From NCBI RefSeq assembly GCF_003265345.1, contig NZ_QFWW01000006.1:302926-366925 (forward strand): a stretch of DNA of 64,000 bases. Reading direction: 5' to 3'. This document shows positions 17,155-26,193 of the stretch, one piece after another. Position numbers and translations under genes: made by a program. This stretch comes from Lentzea terrae. Lineage in GTDB: Bacteria > Actinomycetota > Actinomycetes > Mycobacteriales > Pseudonocardiaceae. The number at the start of each line of letters is the position of its first letter. The first letter of the stretch is position 1. The notes under the pieces are model-generated. The model had not been told where the DNA came from, made no database searches, and saw only the letters and a program-made list of their open reading frames with translations.

Positions 17155-18276
17155 ATGCTCGTCACCCAGGGCCAGCCCAGCACGCTGGCCGTTCCTCCCG
17201 CACGCATGCTCACGTCGTCGTCCGCACCGCTCTGCCACACCCCGGCATCGGTCGTCGGCAACACCCCGGTCCAGTGGATCGACGACCTGTCCGGCCTGTC
17301 CCCGCACGGGTTCTGGGCCAAGCTCGAAGGCTTCAACCCCGGCGGCATGAAGGACCGTCCGGCGTTGCACATGATCGCCAAGGCGCGTGAACGCGGCGAG
17401 CTGGCACCCGGTGGCACCATCGTGGAGTCAACCAGCGGTACCCTCGGCCTCGGACTCGCGCTCGCGGGCATCGTCTACGGCCACCCGGTGACCCTGGTCA
17501 CCGATCCCGGCATGGAGCCGATCGTGCAGCAGATGCTGCAGGCACACGGCGCCCACGTCGATCTCGTCCCGGCTCCGCATCCGACCGGCGGCTGGCAGCA
17601 GGCCAGGCGCGACCGCGTCGCGCAGATCCTCGCGGAGACGCCCGGCTCGTACTGCCCGGACCAGTACAACAACCCCGACAACGTGACGGGCTACGAGTCA
17701 CTCGCACTGGAACTCGTCGCGCAGCTCGGCCGCGTCGACGTGCTCGTCTGCTCCGTCGGCACCGGCGGACACTCCGCGGGAGTATCACGAGTACTGCGGG
17801 AGTACTTCCCCGACCTGCGACTGGTCGGCGTCGACACCATCGGTTCGACGATCTTCGGCCAGCCCGCGCGACCACGCCTGATGCGGGGGCTCGGCTCCAG
17901 CATCTTCCCGGGCAACGTCGACTACCCCGCGTTCGACGAGGTGCACTGGGTCAACCCGGCCGAGTCCGTGTGGGCATGCCGCAAGCTCGCCGCTCACCAC
18001 CACGCCAGTGGCGGGTGGAGCGTCGGCGCGGTGGCGGTGGTCTCCAGCTGGCTCGCCCGCACCCACGATCCCGACGTGCGCATCGCCGCCGTCTTCCCGG
18101 ACGGTCCGCACCGGTACTTCGACACGATCTACAACGACACCTACTGCGCGGCGAACAACCTGCTCGTGACCACGCCGCAACCCGAACCGGCGGAGATCGC
18201 CACCACGAGCGACCGCGAGGTCACCGAATGGACCCGCTGCCTCAACGTTTCCGACCCGATGAGGCATCAGTCGTGA
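17155..18276 (+). CDS. PLP-dependent cysteine synthase-family enzyme
   Basis: 373 residues from ATG 17155 (TTGAGGA upstream). Beta-family PLP fold: Lys in [14 protein letters not shown] (Schiff base), [12 protein letters not shown] (substrate loop) and [10 protein letters not shown] (phosphate-binding glycine loop). Family members make cysteine, cystathionine or diaminopropionate-type amino acids. The C-terminal ~60 residues beyond the fold ([12 protein letters not shown] onward) are atypical of housekeeping CysK. It overlaps the following MFS gene by four bases, so the two probably make and export, or import and convert, one small molecule. That pathway is inference. Confidence 0.85.
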   Translation: MLVTQGQPSTLAVPPARMLTSSSAPLCHTPASVVGNTPVQWIDDLSGLSPHGFWAKLEGFNPGGMKDRPALHMIAKARERGELAPGGTIVESTSGTLGLGLALAGIVYGHPVTLVTDPGMEPIVQQMLQAHGAHVDLVPAPHPTGGWQQARRDRVAQILAETPGSYCPDQYNNPDNVTGYESLALELVAQLGRVDVLVCSVGTGGHSAGVSRVLREYFPDLRLVGVDTIGSTIFGQPARPRLMRGLGSSIFPGNVDYPAFDEVHWVNPAESVWACRKLAAHHHASGGWSVGAVAVVSSWLARTHDPDVRIAAVFPDGPHRYFDTIYNDTYCAANNLLVTTPQPEPAEIATTSDREVTEWTRCLNVSDPMRHQS

Positions 18277-19526
18277 CGAACACGTTCCAGCAGTTCCGGT
18301 CGTTCGACCGACCGGTGCAACTGCTGTTGCTCAACCAGTTCAGCATCAACGTCGGCTTCTACATGCTGATGCCCTACCTCGCCGTGCACCTGTCCGGCGA
18401 GCTCGCGCTCGCCGGATGGGCGATCGGGCTGGTGCTGGGCGTGCGCAACTTCTCGCAGCAGGGCATGTTCCTCCTCGGCGGGACGCTCGCGGACCGGCTG
18501 GGCTACAAGCCGCTGATCGTCGCCGGGTGTGCACTGAGGACAGTCGGCTTCGGGCTGCTCGGGTTCGTGGACACGCTGCCCGCGCTCGTCATCGCCTCCG
18601 CGGCGACAGGCTTCGCCGGCGCCCTGTTCAACCCGGCGGTGCGCGCGTACGTCGCACAGGACGCCGGGCCCAGGCGGGTCGAGGCGTTCGCCCTTTTCAA
18701 CGTCTTCTACCAGACCGGAATCCTCGTCGGCCCGCTCATCGGGCTGGTGCTGACCGGGGTGGACTTCTCGATCACCTGCGCGGTCGCCGCCGTGGTGTTC
18801 GCGGTGCTCACCGTGCTGCAGATCCGATCGCTGCCGGCACCCAAGGCCACGACTCCCACCGGGAGGACCGTGCTGCAGGACTGGCGCAACGTGTTCGGCA
18901 ACCGCAGGTTCGTCCTGTTCGCGGCCGCGATGACCGGCTCGTACGTGTTGTCCTTCCAGATCTACCTCGCCCTCCCGCTGCAGGCACGCGGCGTTGCGGG
19001 CGACGGTGTCGGCGGCACCGTGCTGGTCGCCGCATTGTTCGCGGTGTCCGGTGTGATGGCCATCGCCGGGCAGTTGCGGGTCACCGGGTGGTTCCGGCAG
19101 CGGTACGGCACCGACAGGTCACTGGTGATCGGGATGCTGGTCCTGGCAATCGCTTTCTTGCCGTTGGCACTGCCCACACCGTCGAGCGCACCGCTGGTGT
19201 TCGTACCAGTGCTGTTGTCCGCGACACTGATCGCGTTCGGCACGATGGTCGTGTTCCCGTTCGAGATGGACACGATCGTCGCGTTGTCCGGTGATCGGCT
19301 GGTCGCAACCCACTACGGGCTCTACAACACGGTGGTGGGTGTCGGCATCCTCGCGGGAAACCTGTTCACCGGCACCGCGCTCGACCTCGCACGGACGGCC
19401 GGGGTGCCTGCGCTGCCATGGCTGGGCCTGACTGCGATCGGGGTGTTCTGCGCCTGGTGCCTGTACGCGCTCAACCGCGTGCCGGCAGTTGAACCGGTTG
19501 GAGCGCTGACCCGTACAAAGCAGTGA
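18273..19526 (+). CDS. MFS transporter paired with the PLP enzyme
   Basis: 417 residues from GTG 18273, overlapping the PLP gene stop as GTGA. Twelve membrane segments; motif A-like [14 protein letters not shown] between helices 2 and 3, and [10 protein letters not shown] in helix 5. Similar to 12-TM single-domain efflux proteins (MdtH/YfcJ-like). The tight coupling suggests export of the PLP enzyme product. Confidence 0.85.
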   Translation: MTNTFQQFRSFDRPVQLLLLNQFSINVGFYMLMPYLAVHLSGELALAGWAIGLVLGVRNFSQQGMFLLGGTLADRLGYKPLIVAGCALRTVGFGLLGFVDTLPALVIASAATGFAGALFNPAVRAYVAQDAGPRRVEAFALFNVFYQTGILVGPLIGLVLTGVDFSITCAVAAVVFAVLTVLQIRSLPAPKATTPTGRTVLQDWRNVFGNRRFVLFAAAMTGSYVLSFQIYLALPLQARGVAGDGVGGTVLVAALFAVSGVMAIAGQLRVTGWFRQRYGTDRSLVIGMLVLAIAFLPLALPTPSSAPLVFVPVLLSATLIAFGTMVVFPFEMDTIVALSGDRLVATHYGLYNTVVGVGILAGNLFTGTALDLARTAGVPALPWLGLTAIGVFCAWCLYALNRVPAVEPVGALTRTKQ

Positions 19527-19533
19527 TGCAACC

Positions 19534-19550
19534 TACTAGGTAGGGTAGTT
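19534..19550 (+). promoter_or_regulatory. BlaI-type operator, site 2, overlapping the ribosome-binding region
   Basis: TACTA-N7-TAGTT, one mismatch, ending two bases before the ATG of the DUF6153 gene. At this position a bound repressor would cover the start region, and the transcript must begin within or upstream of it. Confidence 0.6.
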
Positions 19551-19552
19551 AC

Positions 19553-19927
19553 ATGGCTCCGAGCACGCACGGCAGGACGACCCAGTGGGTCCTGCTGTGC
19601 GCGCTGTTCCTCGGTGTTGTCGGGATGCACCACGTCAACGTGAGCAACGACATGTCGCCCACACACGGGTCCATTTCCACGAGCGCGCACCACGCGCCGC
19701 CGTCCGAGGATCCAGCACCGCAGCCGATGCACGAGATGTTGCACTTGTGCGTTGCCGTGCTCTGCGCCGTCGTATCACTGCTCATGCTCGTGGTGCTGCT
19801 GATGCGCACGGCGCACCCGATCGCAGGTCGCATCCTCGCGTCGGCGGCGTGGCCACGAGCTCCCGACCGACCGCCGCCCAGAGGCGGTCGCGACTTGCTC
19901 AGTTCCCTGTGCGTGTTGAGGTTGTGA
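19553..19927 (+). CDS. DUF6153-family protein
   Basis: 124 residues: N-terminal membrane segment (WVLLCALFLGVVGMHHV), a His/Met-rich external segment (HHVNVSNDMSPTHG, TSAHHAPP, PMHEMLHLC), a second membrane segment (VAVLCAVVSLLMLVVLLM) and a proline-rich tail. This layout is that of DUF6153, which commonly neighbours DUF305 and copper genes. A metal-binding role is inference. It lies 55 bases before the DUF305 gene, probably in one transcript controlled by the box that abuts its ATG. Confidence 0.75.
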   Translation: MAPSTHGRTTQWVLLCALFLGVVGMHHVNVSNDMSPTHGSISTSAHHAPPSEDPAPQPMHEMLHLCVAVLCAVVSLLMLVVLLMRTAHPIAGRILASAAWPRAPDRPPPRGGRDLLSSLCVLRL

Positions 19928-19982
19928 TCAGCCTGGTCCCCAGAGGCAGTCACTTTCCCCAGCACAGAAGGAAGAACCACCA

Positions 19983-20585
19983 ATGAGGAAGTCTCTGATC
20001 GTTGCCGGCTTTGCGGCTGTCGCGCTGGTCACCGGGTGCAGCAGCAGCAACGACATGGGGGGCATGCAGCACAACTCGACCGCTGCCTCGACCCCGGCTT
20101 CCGGCCAGCAGGCGGCGGACCACAACGATCACGACGTGCAGTTCGCGCAGGAGATGATCGCCCACCACCAGCAGGCGCTGGACATGGCGAAGATGGTGCC
20201 GGGCAAGAGCACGAACCCGAAGGTCACCGATCTCGCGAAGCGCATCGAAGGTGCGCAGGACCCGGAGATCAAGACGATGACGGCGTGGCTCTCCAAGTGG
20301 GGTGCCTCCCCGACGGGGTCGTCGATGCCCGGAATGGACCACGGCTCAATGGGCAGCGGCAACGGCATGATGACCGCCGAGGAGATGACTAAGCTCGGGC
20401 AGGCCACCGGCGCCGCGTTCGACAAGATGTGGATGGAAATGATGATCAAGCACCACGAGGGTGCGATCACCATGGCCAAGACCCACATCGAGAAGGGCAG
20501 CAACGCCGAGAGCAAGAAGCTCGCGCAGGACATCATCGCCGCGCAGCAGGCTGAGATCACCGAGATGCAGGGGCTGTTGAAGTAG
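19983..20585 (+). CDS. DUF305-family lipoprotein
   Basis: 200 residues: lipoprotein signal (FAAVALVTGCSSS, lipobox Cys near 19), then two ferritin-like DUF305 halves with the hallmark motifs QFAQEMIAHHQQALDMA and MWMEMMIKHHEGAITMAK. The MIxHHxxA motifs and Met/His-rich linker (MPGMDHGSMG) point to copper or other metal binding at the cell surface. It follows DUF6153 and is closed by a strong terminator. Confidence 0.9.
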   Translation: MRKSLIVAGFAAVALVTGCSSSNDMGGMQHNSTAASTPASGQQAADHNDHDVQFAQEMIAHHQQALDMAKMVPGKSTNPKVTDLAKRIEGAQDPEIKTMTAWLSKWGASPTGSSMPGMDHGSMGSGNGMMTAEEMTKLGQATGAAFDKMWMEMMIKHHEGAITMAKTHIEKGSNAESKKLAQDIIAAQQAEITEMQGLLK

Positions 20586-20596
20586 AAGCAACAACA

Positions 20597-20637
20597 CGTT
20601 CAGGCCGGGGCAGAGCGATTTAACCCCGGCCTGAACG
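20597..20637 (+). terminator. Terminator after the DUF305 gene
   Basis: Perfect 14-bp stem (20597-20610 with 20624-20637) and a 13-nt loop, 11 bases after the stop. Confidence 0.8.
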
Positions 20638-20708
20638 CTGTTCTCACCGAGTCTGGGGGAATTTCCTCGGCGAGGATGGAGGCTGGAATGGGGACCCCAG
20701 CCGCTTCC

Positions 20709-20725
20709 TACTATAGCGAATCGTA
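20709..20725 (+). promoter_or_regulatory. BlaI-type operator, site 3 (autoregulatory)
   Basis: TACTA-N7-TCGTA, one mismatch, 46 bases before the ATG of the BlaI-family gene. BlaI/MecI repressors usually control their own operon. Confidence 0.65.
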
Positions 20726-20771
20726 GTCAGAACCGGCCGTTCCTGCCGTATCCTCTCTGCCAGGAGGAACG

Positions 20772-21137
20772 ATGCACGGACTTGGCGAGTTGGAAGCCGC
20801 GGTGATGAATGTCCTGTGGCAGGGGCACCCGCTCAAGGTGCGCGAGGTGCTCGACCGGCTCGAAACGGGAAAGAAGCTCGCGTACACCACCGTGATGACC
20901 GTGCTCGACAACCTGCACCGCAAGGGCTGGGTCACTCGCGAGCTCGAAGGCAAGGCGTACCGGTACGAGCCTGCGCTGAGTCGTGCAGAGGCGGCTGCCC
21001 GCACCGTCCGAGATGTACTCGTCTCCTCAGGAGATCCTGAAGCCGTGCTGATGCACTTCGCGCAGTCGGCGACGGAGCGCGAGTCCGAGCTCCTGCGCCG
21101 AGCACTACCGAAGAAGAAGAGGTCCTCCGCCTCATGA
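20772..21137 (+). CDS. BlaI/MecI/CopY-family repressor, copy 1
   Basis: 121 residues. Winged-helix N-terminal domain (LGELEAAVMNVLWQGHPLKV, YTTVMTVLDNLHRKGWVTRE, with recognition helix YTTVMTVLDNL) and a helical dimerisation tail. The K-L-A-Y-T-T segment matches BlaI-type repressors; there is no CxCx4CxC copper motif of Firmicute CopY. The stop overlaps the M56 gene start as ATGA, so the pair is translated together, as in BlaI-BlaR1. Twelve TACTA-N7-TAGTA dyads in the window are its candidate targets. Confidence 0.9.
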   Translation: MHGLGELEAAVMNVLWQGHPLKVREVLDRLETGKKLAYTTVMTVLDNLHRKGWVTRELEGKAYRYEPALSRAEAAARTVRDVLVSSGDPEAVLMHFAQSATERESELLRRALPKKKRSSAS

Positions 21138-22072
21138 CGGTCGCGGTCTCGCTGCTGATCGGCGCGGCGCTGATGAGCTGGTTCGCACCCACGGTCCTGG
21201 CACGCCGCGTCGTCAACGGCGGCGATCCACTGGTCGCGGTGGTCGCGTGGCTGACGTCGGCGGCGGCAGTAGCTCTCACCACGCTCGGCGGCGTTGTTCT
21301 CCTCCTTCTCCCGAACCACGGGTTCGGGGAGACCCTGCTCGCCGCGCTGGACAACTGCTGGTCCTCGGTCCGGCACGGCACTCCGCCCAGCGTCGAGGCA
21401 GTCAGCGGCGTCGTGGGCGCCTTGCTGCTGCTCGGCCTCAGCGTGCGCCTGGTCGTCGGTGCGTTGGGCAGCGCGCGACGACGTGCACGCAGACGTGCCG
21501 ACCACCTCGCGGTCCTGCGCATCGCCGCACGTCGCGACGGCGAGATGTTGTGGCTCGAGCACGATGAACCGCTGGCGTTCAGCCTCACCGGGCGCCCTGG
21601 TGTCATCGTCGCGACGGACGGCCTGACCAAGCAGCTCACCGCTCCTCAGGTCGATGCCGTGCTCGCGCACGAACGCGCCCACCTGACCGGTCGTCATCAC
21701 CTGATCGTCGCGATCGGCGAGGCGATGGCCGGCGCATTCCCGTTCCTGCCGCTGTTCAAGCTGGCCCCTGGGGTACTGCGTGAGCTGGTGGAACTGGTCG
21801 CGGACGCCGCGGCTGTCCGCGAATGCGGCGCGGACGCGGTGCGCAGCGCCCTGCTCAAGGTGTCCCGCCACGGTGCGCCGGGCACGGCCCTGGCGATGAG
21901 CGGTACCTCCATGGACGTGCGCGTCGAGCGGCTGCTCGACGGACCTGCTCCGGCAAGCCGACGGCGTCAGCTGTTCTCCTGCGGGCTGGCGGGCGTCACC
22001 GCGATGATGCTTCCCGTCCTGGTCGCTGTGGGCGCGATGTTCGCCGTGGTGACCGTCGCCTGCCCGGCCTGA
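21134..22072 (+). CDS. M56-family membrane metallopeptidase (BlaR1/MecR1-like, no sensor domain), copy 1
   Basis: 312 residues, about four membrane segments (residues 1-20, 35-60, 92-112 and near the C-terminus). Zinc motif HExxH is at 179-183 (LAHERAHLTGRHH), with a downstream acidic ELVELVADAAAV ligand region. Unlike BlaR1 there is no C-terminal penicillin-binding sensor domain, so the signal it senses is unknown. By analogy it should cleave or trigger loss of the BlaI repressor. Confidence 0.85.
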   Translation: MTVAVSLLIGAALMSWFAPTVLARRVVNGGDPLVAVVAWLTSAAAVALTTLGGVVLLLLPNHGFGETLLAALDNCWSSVRHGTPPSVEAVSGVVGALLLLGLSVRLVVGALGSARRRARRRADHLAVLRIAARRDGEMLWLEHDEPLAFSLTGRPGVIVATDGLTKQLTAPQVDAVLAHERAHLTGRHHLIVAIGEAMAGAFPFLPLFKLAPGVLRELVELVADAAAVRECGADAVRSALLKVSRHGAPGTALAMSGTSMDVRVERLLDGPAPASRRRQLFSCGLAGVTAMMLPVLVAVGAMFAVVTVACPA

Positions 22073-22081
22073 TCAGATCGT

Positions 22082-22669
22082 TCACCGGTCGGCAGGCTGC
22101 AGCCGCGCCATCTCGGCCATGACGAGCCAGCGCCCGTCAGCTTGACGGCGCAGCGTGACGAACGTTTCGCGGAGCCGGCCGTCGCCTGATCGCCACGTCG
22201 CCTTCGTGGTCGCCGCCGACTGCTCCTCGTTGCCGGCAGCCACCTCCACGCTGATCACGACCGCCTTGCCGGTCGCCTCGACGACCAGCGAGCCACGCGG
22301 GTTGTCAGGGTTCTCGGGCGCGAGGTACGGCAGCACCCGGCGGTTGGCGCGACCGAGCTCGTCCGGCTCAGCCGAGTGCGCGGCCTCGAGGTAGGTCTTC
22401 GCCACAGACCGGGGATCGGCGAAGTTCGTACCCGCCGCTGCTGACGGTGTCTCCGAGAGCGGCGCCGGTGGTGTTTCGCCTATCGCGGATCGAGCAGCAG
22501 GCCCGACAGGCTCCTCGGTCGTCGGCGGAGCTTGCGACGACGGTGGAGCAGACGTGGCCACCGGTGGCTGTTCTCCGTTGGTGTCCCTGTCGATCAGCAC
22601 GGACACCAGCAGCAGACCACCCGCAGCCAGTACGGCCAACAGAACGCCTCTTGGACTGCCGGCTGCCAT
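22082..22669 (-). CDS. Membrane-anchored protein with Pro/Thr linker, unknown function
   Basis: 195 residues: N-terminal membrane anchor (GVLLAVLAAGGLLLVSVLI), a Pro/Ser/Thr-rich linker of about 60 residues, then a globular domain (RSVAKTYLEAAHSAEPDELG through GRWLVMAEMARLQPADR) resembling small NTF2-like or lumazine-like extracytoplasmic domains. It lies 15 bases after the lytic transglycosylase gene and is likely co-transcribed from the BlaI-type promoter there. Confidence 0.65.
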   Translation of the reverse strand: MAAGSPRGVLLAVLAAGGLLLVSVLIDRDTNGEQPPVATSAPPSSQAPPTTEEPVGPAARSAIGETPPAPLSETPSAAAGTNFADPRSVAKTYLEAAHSAEPDELGRANRRVLPYLAPENPDNPRGSLVVEATGKAVVISVEVAAGNEEQSAATTKATWRSGDGRLRETFVTLRRQADGRWLVMAEMARLQPADR

Positions 22670-22684
22670 CGCGGTGCTCCTCGA

Positions 22685-23866
22685 TCACGCGGTGAAGCTG
22701 ATGTGCAGGTGGTCGTAGTGACCGCCAGTGGGATTGGTGACGTCGTACACACCCGCGCCGGTGTACTTCTCGCCCCACCCACCCTGGTCGCCGGTGGTCG
22801 GATCCCAGTAGCGCCCCTGCCAGATGATGTAACGGATCTTCAGCGGGCCGGCGTAGGCCCGCGCCCAGGAAGCCATCCGCCAGCCCGCTGCCAGCCGCTC
22901 GCCGGCGGGAAACACACCGAACCGGTCCGGGAACACGTCGCAGGCCTTGCCGGTGGGATGGTCGCTGAACGGTGTCTCCGGTCGCGCGCCGTAGCAGGTG
23001 ACCGAGGCGATCTGCGGCCCGAAGGCGCTGCGGATCTGTTGCAACGCGTGGGCGGTTGCCGCGGTGAGACATCCCGCTGTCGTGGGGTCGTCGACGACGC
23101 ATCCCGTCGGCGGCCCGGTGTAGGGCACCGGAGCGGGCAGCCCGGTGAGATCCGCACCCCCTGGCACCGGTCCCCCATCACCGGCTGGTGCGGTCTCGGC
23201 AGCGGCCCACTCGCGTTCGTACTTGCGGATGTTGTCGAGGTAGCGGCGGATGAGGGACACGCACTCATCACCGCATCCCGCTTCGCCTGACTGAGGAATA
23301 CCAGTGCGGCTCAGCAACACCCGGCCGCAGCCGGCGATGTGGCACACGCTCATCGCGTCGTGAGGATCGAGTGGTTTACCCGTCTGCTTGATGTGCGCGG
23401 TCATTCCGCGCAGGTTGCTGCACAGGAACTTCAGCCCGAGTCTCATGTGGATGGACGGATCGTAGATGTCCGCTCCGGACGGAGGTGGAACGCTCGTCCA
23501 CGGCTGTCCGCCGAGGTTCTTCCAGTTCGCCTGGTTGATCTGGAGCAGTCCCGCCGCACCACCGTTGCTGTCGTTGCTCCACGCGGTCGGCCGCCAGCCC
23601 GACTCGGCCTGCACTTCGGCGATGACCCGCAACGGGTTGAGCTCCGGACAGTCCGCGGCGACGAACGACGTGATGATCGGAGCCATTTCCCGAGCCAGCG
23701 GCGGGATCTTGGTGATGTCGAAGGTGACCTGCCCCGTCGCCGCTCCAGCGACCGCACCCTGGTTGGTGTTGCGGACCATGAAAGGCAACACGAACACGAG
23801 TTGGATCGTCAGGAAGGCCGCCAAGGCGACCACGCACACCGCAAGCACAACGTGCGGCACCCTCAT
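22685..23866 (-). CDS. Bifunctional cell-wall hydrolase: SLT-type lysozyme domain plus M15-like domain
   Basis: 393 residues. N-terminal membrane anchor (VVLAVCVVALAAFLTIQLVF), then a transglycosylase-like domain with catalytic Glu in VIAEVQAESGWRPTA and GAAGLLQINQANW. After a Pro/Gly linker follows a M15/VanY-like domain with SDHPTGKACDVFP and HYDHLHISF zinc motifs. The pair of activities would cut glycan and peptide. First gene of a two-gene operon; an exact BlaI-type box lies 31 bases upstream. Confidence 0.8.
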   Translation of the reverse strand: MRVPHVVLAVCVVALAAFLTIQLVFVLPFMVRNTNQGAVAGAATGQVTFDITKIPPLAREMAPIITSFVAADCPELNPLRVIAEVQAESGWRPTAWSNDSNGGAAGLLQINQANWKNLGGQPWTSVPPPSGADIYDPSIHMRLGLKFLCSNLRGMTAHIKQTGKPLDPHDAMSVCHIAGCGRVLLSRTGIPQSGEAGCGDECVSLIRRYLDNIRKYEREWAAAETAPAGDGGPVPGGADLTGLPAPVPYTGPPTGCVVDDPTTAGCLTAATAHALQQIRSAFGPQIASVTCYGARPETPFSDHPTGKACDVFPDRFGVFPAGERLAAGWRMASWARAYAGPLKIRYIIWQGRYWDPTTGDQGGWGEKYTGAGVYDVTNPTGGHYDHLHISFTA

Positions 23867-23897
23867 GAAGCCTCCTGCCGGGCAACAACTCGTGACT

Positions 23898-23914
23898 TAC
23901 TATCACGAGTAGTA
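23898..23914 (-). promoter_or_regulatory. BlaI-type operator, site 4
   Basis: Exact TACTA-N7-TAGTA, 31 bases upstream of the SLT/M15 hydrolase ATG. Confidence 0.75.
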
Positions 23915-23925
23915 CATCCGGTCCA

Positions 23926-24381
23926 CTAGGCCCCTATGGGTGAACACGCAACGGCAGTGCACTCGCGTCGTCGCCACCGCACGGCCACGGCCGTTGCGAG
24001 CACGGCCAGCGACGCCAAGGCGAGCAAGGGTTGCAGAGGAGCCCAGACGCCGAGCGCCCCGGACACGCCCAGCAACGCCATGACGATCTTGTTGCACACG
24101 GGACATCCCACCGCGAGCGCGCTGAGCAGCGAGCCACCGCAGACGCGGACGGACCCGCTGCCGTCCTGCTGACCACAGGACCGGATTCCCGCCCACACAG
24201 CCGTGAGGACCGCCGTGAACAGGAGCACGGGCGGCTCCCACCACCGGACCGGGGTCATCCGCGTGAACATCGAGTTGTCGATGACGTCGGTCGGCACCCC
24301 GACCACGGCAGCGCTCAACACCGCACCGGTGACCGCGCGAGTCCAACTCCACGACCAGGTCTGCACCTGAGCGTCATCCAT
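23926..24381 (-). CDS. Membrane protein with CPVCNK motif
   Basis: 151 residues from ATG 24381 (GGGGG upstream). Four membrane segments and a cysteine pair in GCPVCNKIVMALLGVSGAL, flanked by other cysteines (RSCGQQ, RVCGGS). The pattern recalls small actinobacterial membrane proteins with a thiol pair for metal or redox chemistry, but no family is assigned. An exact BlaI-type box ends 20 bases upstream. A GTG at 24396 would bring the start within five bases of the operator and lacks a ribosome site. Confidence 0.6.
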   Translation of the reverse strand: MDDAQVQTWSWSWTRAVTGAVLSAAVVGVPTDVIDNSMFTRMTPVRWWEPPVLLFTAVLTAVWAGIRSCGQQDGSGSVRVCGGSLLSALAVGCPVCNKIVMALLGVSGALGVWAPLQPLLALASLAVLATAVAVRWRRRECTAVACSPIGA

Positions 24382-24400
24382 CGACACCCCCGCCACTATC

Positions 24401-24417
24401 TACTATTCAGAATAGTA
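24401..24417 (-). promoter_or_regulatory. BlaI-type operator, site 5
   Basis: TACTATTCAGAATAGTA, a perfect palindrome with 8-bp arms around a central A. It lies 19 bases upstream of the CPVCNK membrane protein gene and just past the end of the TVP38 gene. This is the best copy in the window. Confidence 0.8.
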
Positions 24418-24419
24418 AC

Positions 24420-25063
24420 CTATGAGGTGGCGCCGGCACGACGGAGAAGATTGCGGCCCCACAACACTCCCGCGACTCCGAGCACCAACCAGGCGGCCAG
24501 AGCTGCGATCGAGCGCGGCGACCCGAAGTCCAGCACGGCATCGCCCAGCAACGCGGCGACCAGCGTGGTGGGCACGAGCCCGAGAGCGGTGCCCAGCACG
24601 AACAGCACCGGACGCACAGCCGTCACACCGGCGCCGTAGTTCGACGCGGCGAACGGGATCACCGGCAACAGCCGCAGCACGAGGGTCGCGGCCAAACCGT
24701 TCTTGGCGAACACATCGTCCAGGGTGCGCATGCGGCCGCCGCCGAGCCACCGCGCCACCGCCTCCCGCCCCTGCAACCTGCCGATCCCGAAGGAGATCAC
24801 CGCGCCCGCGATGAACCCGGCGACGGCGAGGGCGGCTCCGGGCAGCACGCCGAACAGCAGGCCGGAGGCGGTGGCGAGCACGGGTTTCGGGAAGAACGCA
24901 GCGGTTCCCCCAGCACACAACAACAGGAACGCGAACGGCGCCCACGCACCTGCCCCGCGGATCCAGGAACGGATCTCGTCCCGCCGGGCAGATCCACCAT
25001 GAACGAAACGACGACCAGGGCGACAACCAGCACCACAAGTGCGATCGCACGCACCTCACGCAT
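24420..25063 (-). pseudogene. TVP38/TMEM64-family membrane protein, apparent one-base deletion
   Basis: From ATG 25063 the first frame gives MREVRAIALVVLVVALVVVS then FMVDLPGG. After a missing G in the run at 24980-24982 the next frame continues DEIRSWIRGAGAWAPFAFLL and the full DedA-like core (FFPKPVLATASGLLFGVLPG, LLRLLPVIPFAASNYGAGV). Restored length would be about 214 residues, normal for the family. Such proteins act in envelope lipid or selenite/metal handling. A BlaI-type box lies 60 bases upstream. A sequencing indel is possible. Confidence 0.75.
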
Positions 25064-25123
25064 GAACAACCCACACTTCCGTCTGGTTCGGGCGTTCGAT
25101 GGTAAGCGGAGGACCTCATAACC

Positions 25124-25140
25124 TACGAATACGTGTAGTA
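25124..25140 (-). promoter_or_regulatory. BlaI-type operator, site 6
   Basis: TACGA-N7-TAGTA, one mismatch, 60 bases upstream of the TVP38 ATG. Together with site 7 it lies in the divergent region shared with the DUF3152 gene. Confidence 0.65.
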
Positions 25141-25210
25141 GGAGGCAGGGCGACAGCCGACCACTGCCGATGTTCGACGGCGATCTTCTCCGGTGACCGT
25201 CCTCTCTCCC

Positions 25211-25227
25211 TACTACGGACCTTCGTA
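25211..25227 (+). promoter_or_regulatory. BlaI-type operator, site 7
   Basis: TACTA-N7-TCGTA, one mismatch, 24 bases before the DUF3152 ATG. Confidence 0.65.
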
Positions 25228-25251
25228 GGTGCTGTGACATGCTGTTGCGCG

Positions 25252-26190
25252 ATGAAGCAACAGCTGCGCGAACGACCGGCCGGCAGGCCGCTGGTCGCCA
25301 GGCTGGATCCGGTCCGCGGCCGTTCAGCCCGGCGCCCTCGTCGACGTCCGGTCCGGGAGTGGATCGCGGCGGCCGTCGCTGTGCTCGTCCTGTTCGGACT
25401 CAGTGCCGTGGCTGTACGTGACACGTTGACGCCTCCGCCTTCCGAGACGGCAGCTCCTACCCAGGACCTCGATCAGCCCAGTGTCGTCGCGCACGACCAA
25501 GCCGGGCACGCGCTCACCAACCGGACACCTCCCGCGCCGAATCCCGATCCGAAGGTCTTCGACGCGGTGAAGGCATCCGCCGAACTCCCGCCCGGTGGAG
25601 ACTTCACCGTCCAAGGCGCGAAGCGGTGGACGGTCGTTCCCGGAACCAGCCCCGCGGTGGGCGGCCCCAGCAGGGTCACCTACACCGTCGAGATCGAGGA
25701 CGGCGTTCAGCTCGTCGGCGGCCCCGAGACCTTCGCCGCCGACGTCAGCACGATCCTCGCCGACCCGCGCAGCTGGATCGGCGATGGAAAGCACGGCTTC
25801 CAGCGCGTCGACTCAGGCAAGCCGGACCTGCGGATCAGGCTCACCTCGCAGATGACCACGCGGGACGTGTGCGGGTTCGCGATCCCGTTCGAGGGCTCGT
25901 GCGTCAACGGGGACAACGTGACGATCAACGTCGCACGCTGGGTACGGGGTGCGGTCTCGTTCCAGGGTGCCCTGGTGGAGTACAAGCAGTACGTGGTCAA
26001 CCACGAGGTCGGCCACGGCCTGGGTTACGACCACAAGGCCTGCCAGGAGAACGGCGCGCTGGCACCCGTGATGATGCAGCAGTCGTGGGGTATCTCCAAC
26101 GACTACCTGGCCGCGTTGGGCACTGACCGGGTGAGCAAGGACGGCAAGGTGTGCAAGCCCAACGCCTGGCCTTATCCCACCGGACAGTGA
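25252..26190 (+). CDS. DUF3152 putative secreted zinc metalloprotease-like protein
   Basis: 312 residues from ATG 25252. Basic N-terminus, one membrane segment (WIAAAVAVLVLFGLSAVAV), a Pro-rich linker, then the DUF3152 domain with TYTVEIEDGVQ, LRIRLTSQMTTRDVCG and a zincin motif NHEVGHGLGYDHKAC (HExxHxxGxxH). Substrate unknown. ATG 25252 is chosen over the open frame from 25099 because the latter spans the promoter and operator. It converges on the multicopper oxidase with three bases between stops. Confidence 0.85.
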   Translation: MKQQLRERPAGRPLVARLDPVRGRSARRPRRRPVREWIAAAVAVLVLFGLSAVAVRDTLTPPPSETAAPTQDLDQPSVVAHDQAGHALTNRTPPAPNPDPKVFDAVKASAELPPGGDFTVQGAKRWTVVPGTSPAVGGPSRVTYTVEIEDGVQLVGGPETFAADVSTILADPRSWIGDGKHGFQRVDSGKPDLRIRLTSQMTTRDVCGFAIPFEGSCVNGDNVTINVARWVRGAVSFQGALVEYKQYVVNHEVGHGLGYDHKACQENGALAPVMMQQSWGISNDYLAALGTDRVSKDGKVCKPNAWPYPTGQ

Positions 26191-26193
26191 CTG

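Noticed and set aside
24394..24396. GTG start for the CPVCNK membrane protein
   Set aside because: It leaves no room for a ribosome site beside the operator; ATG 24381 has a G-rich site at a normal distance.
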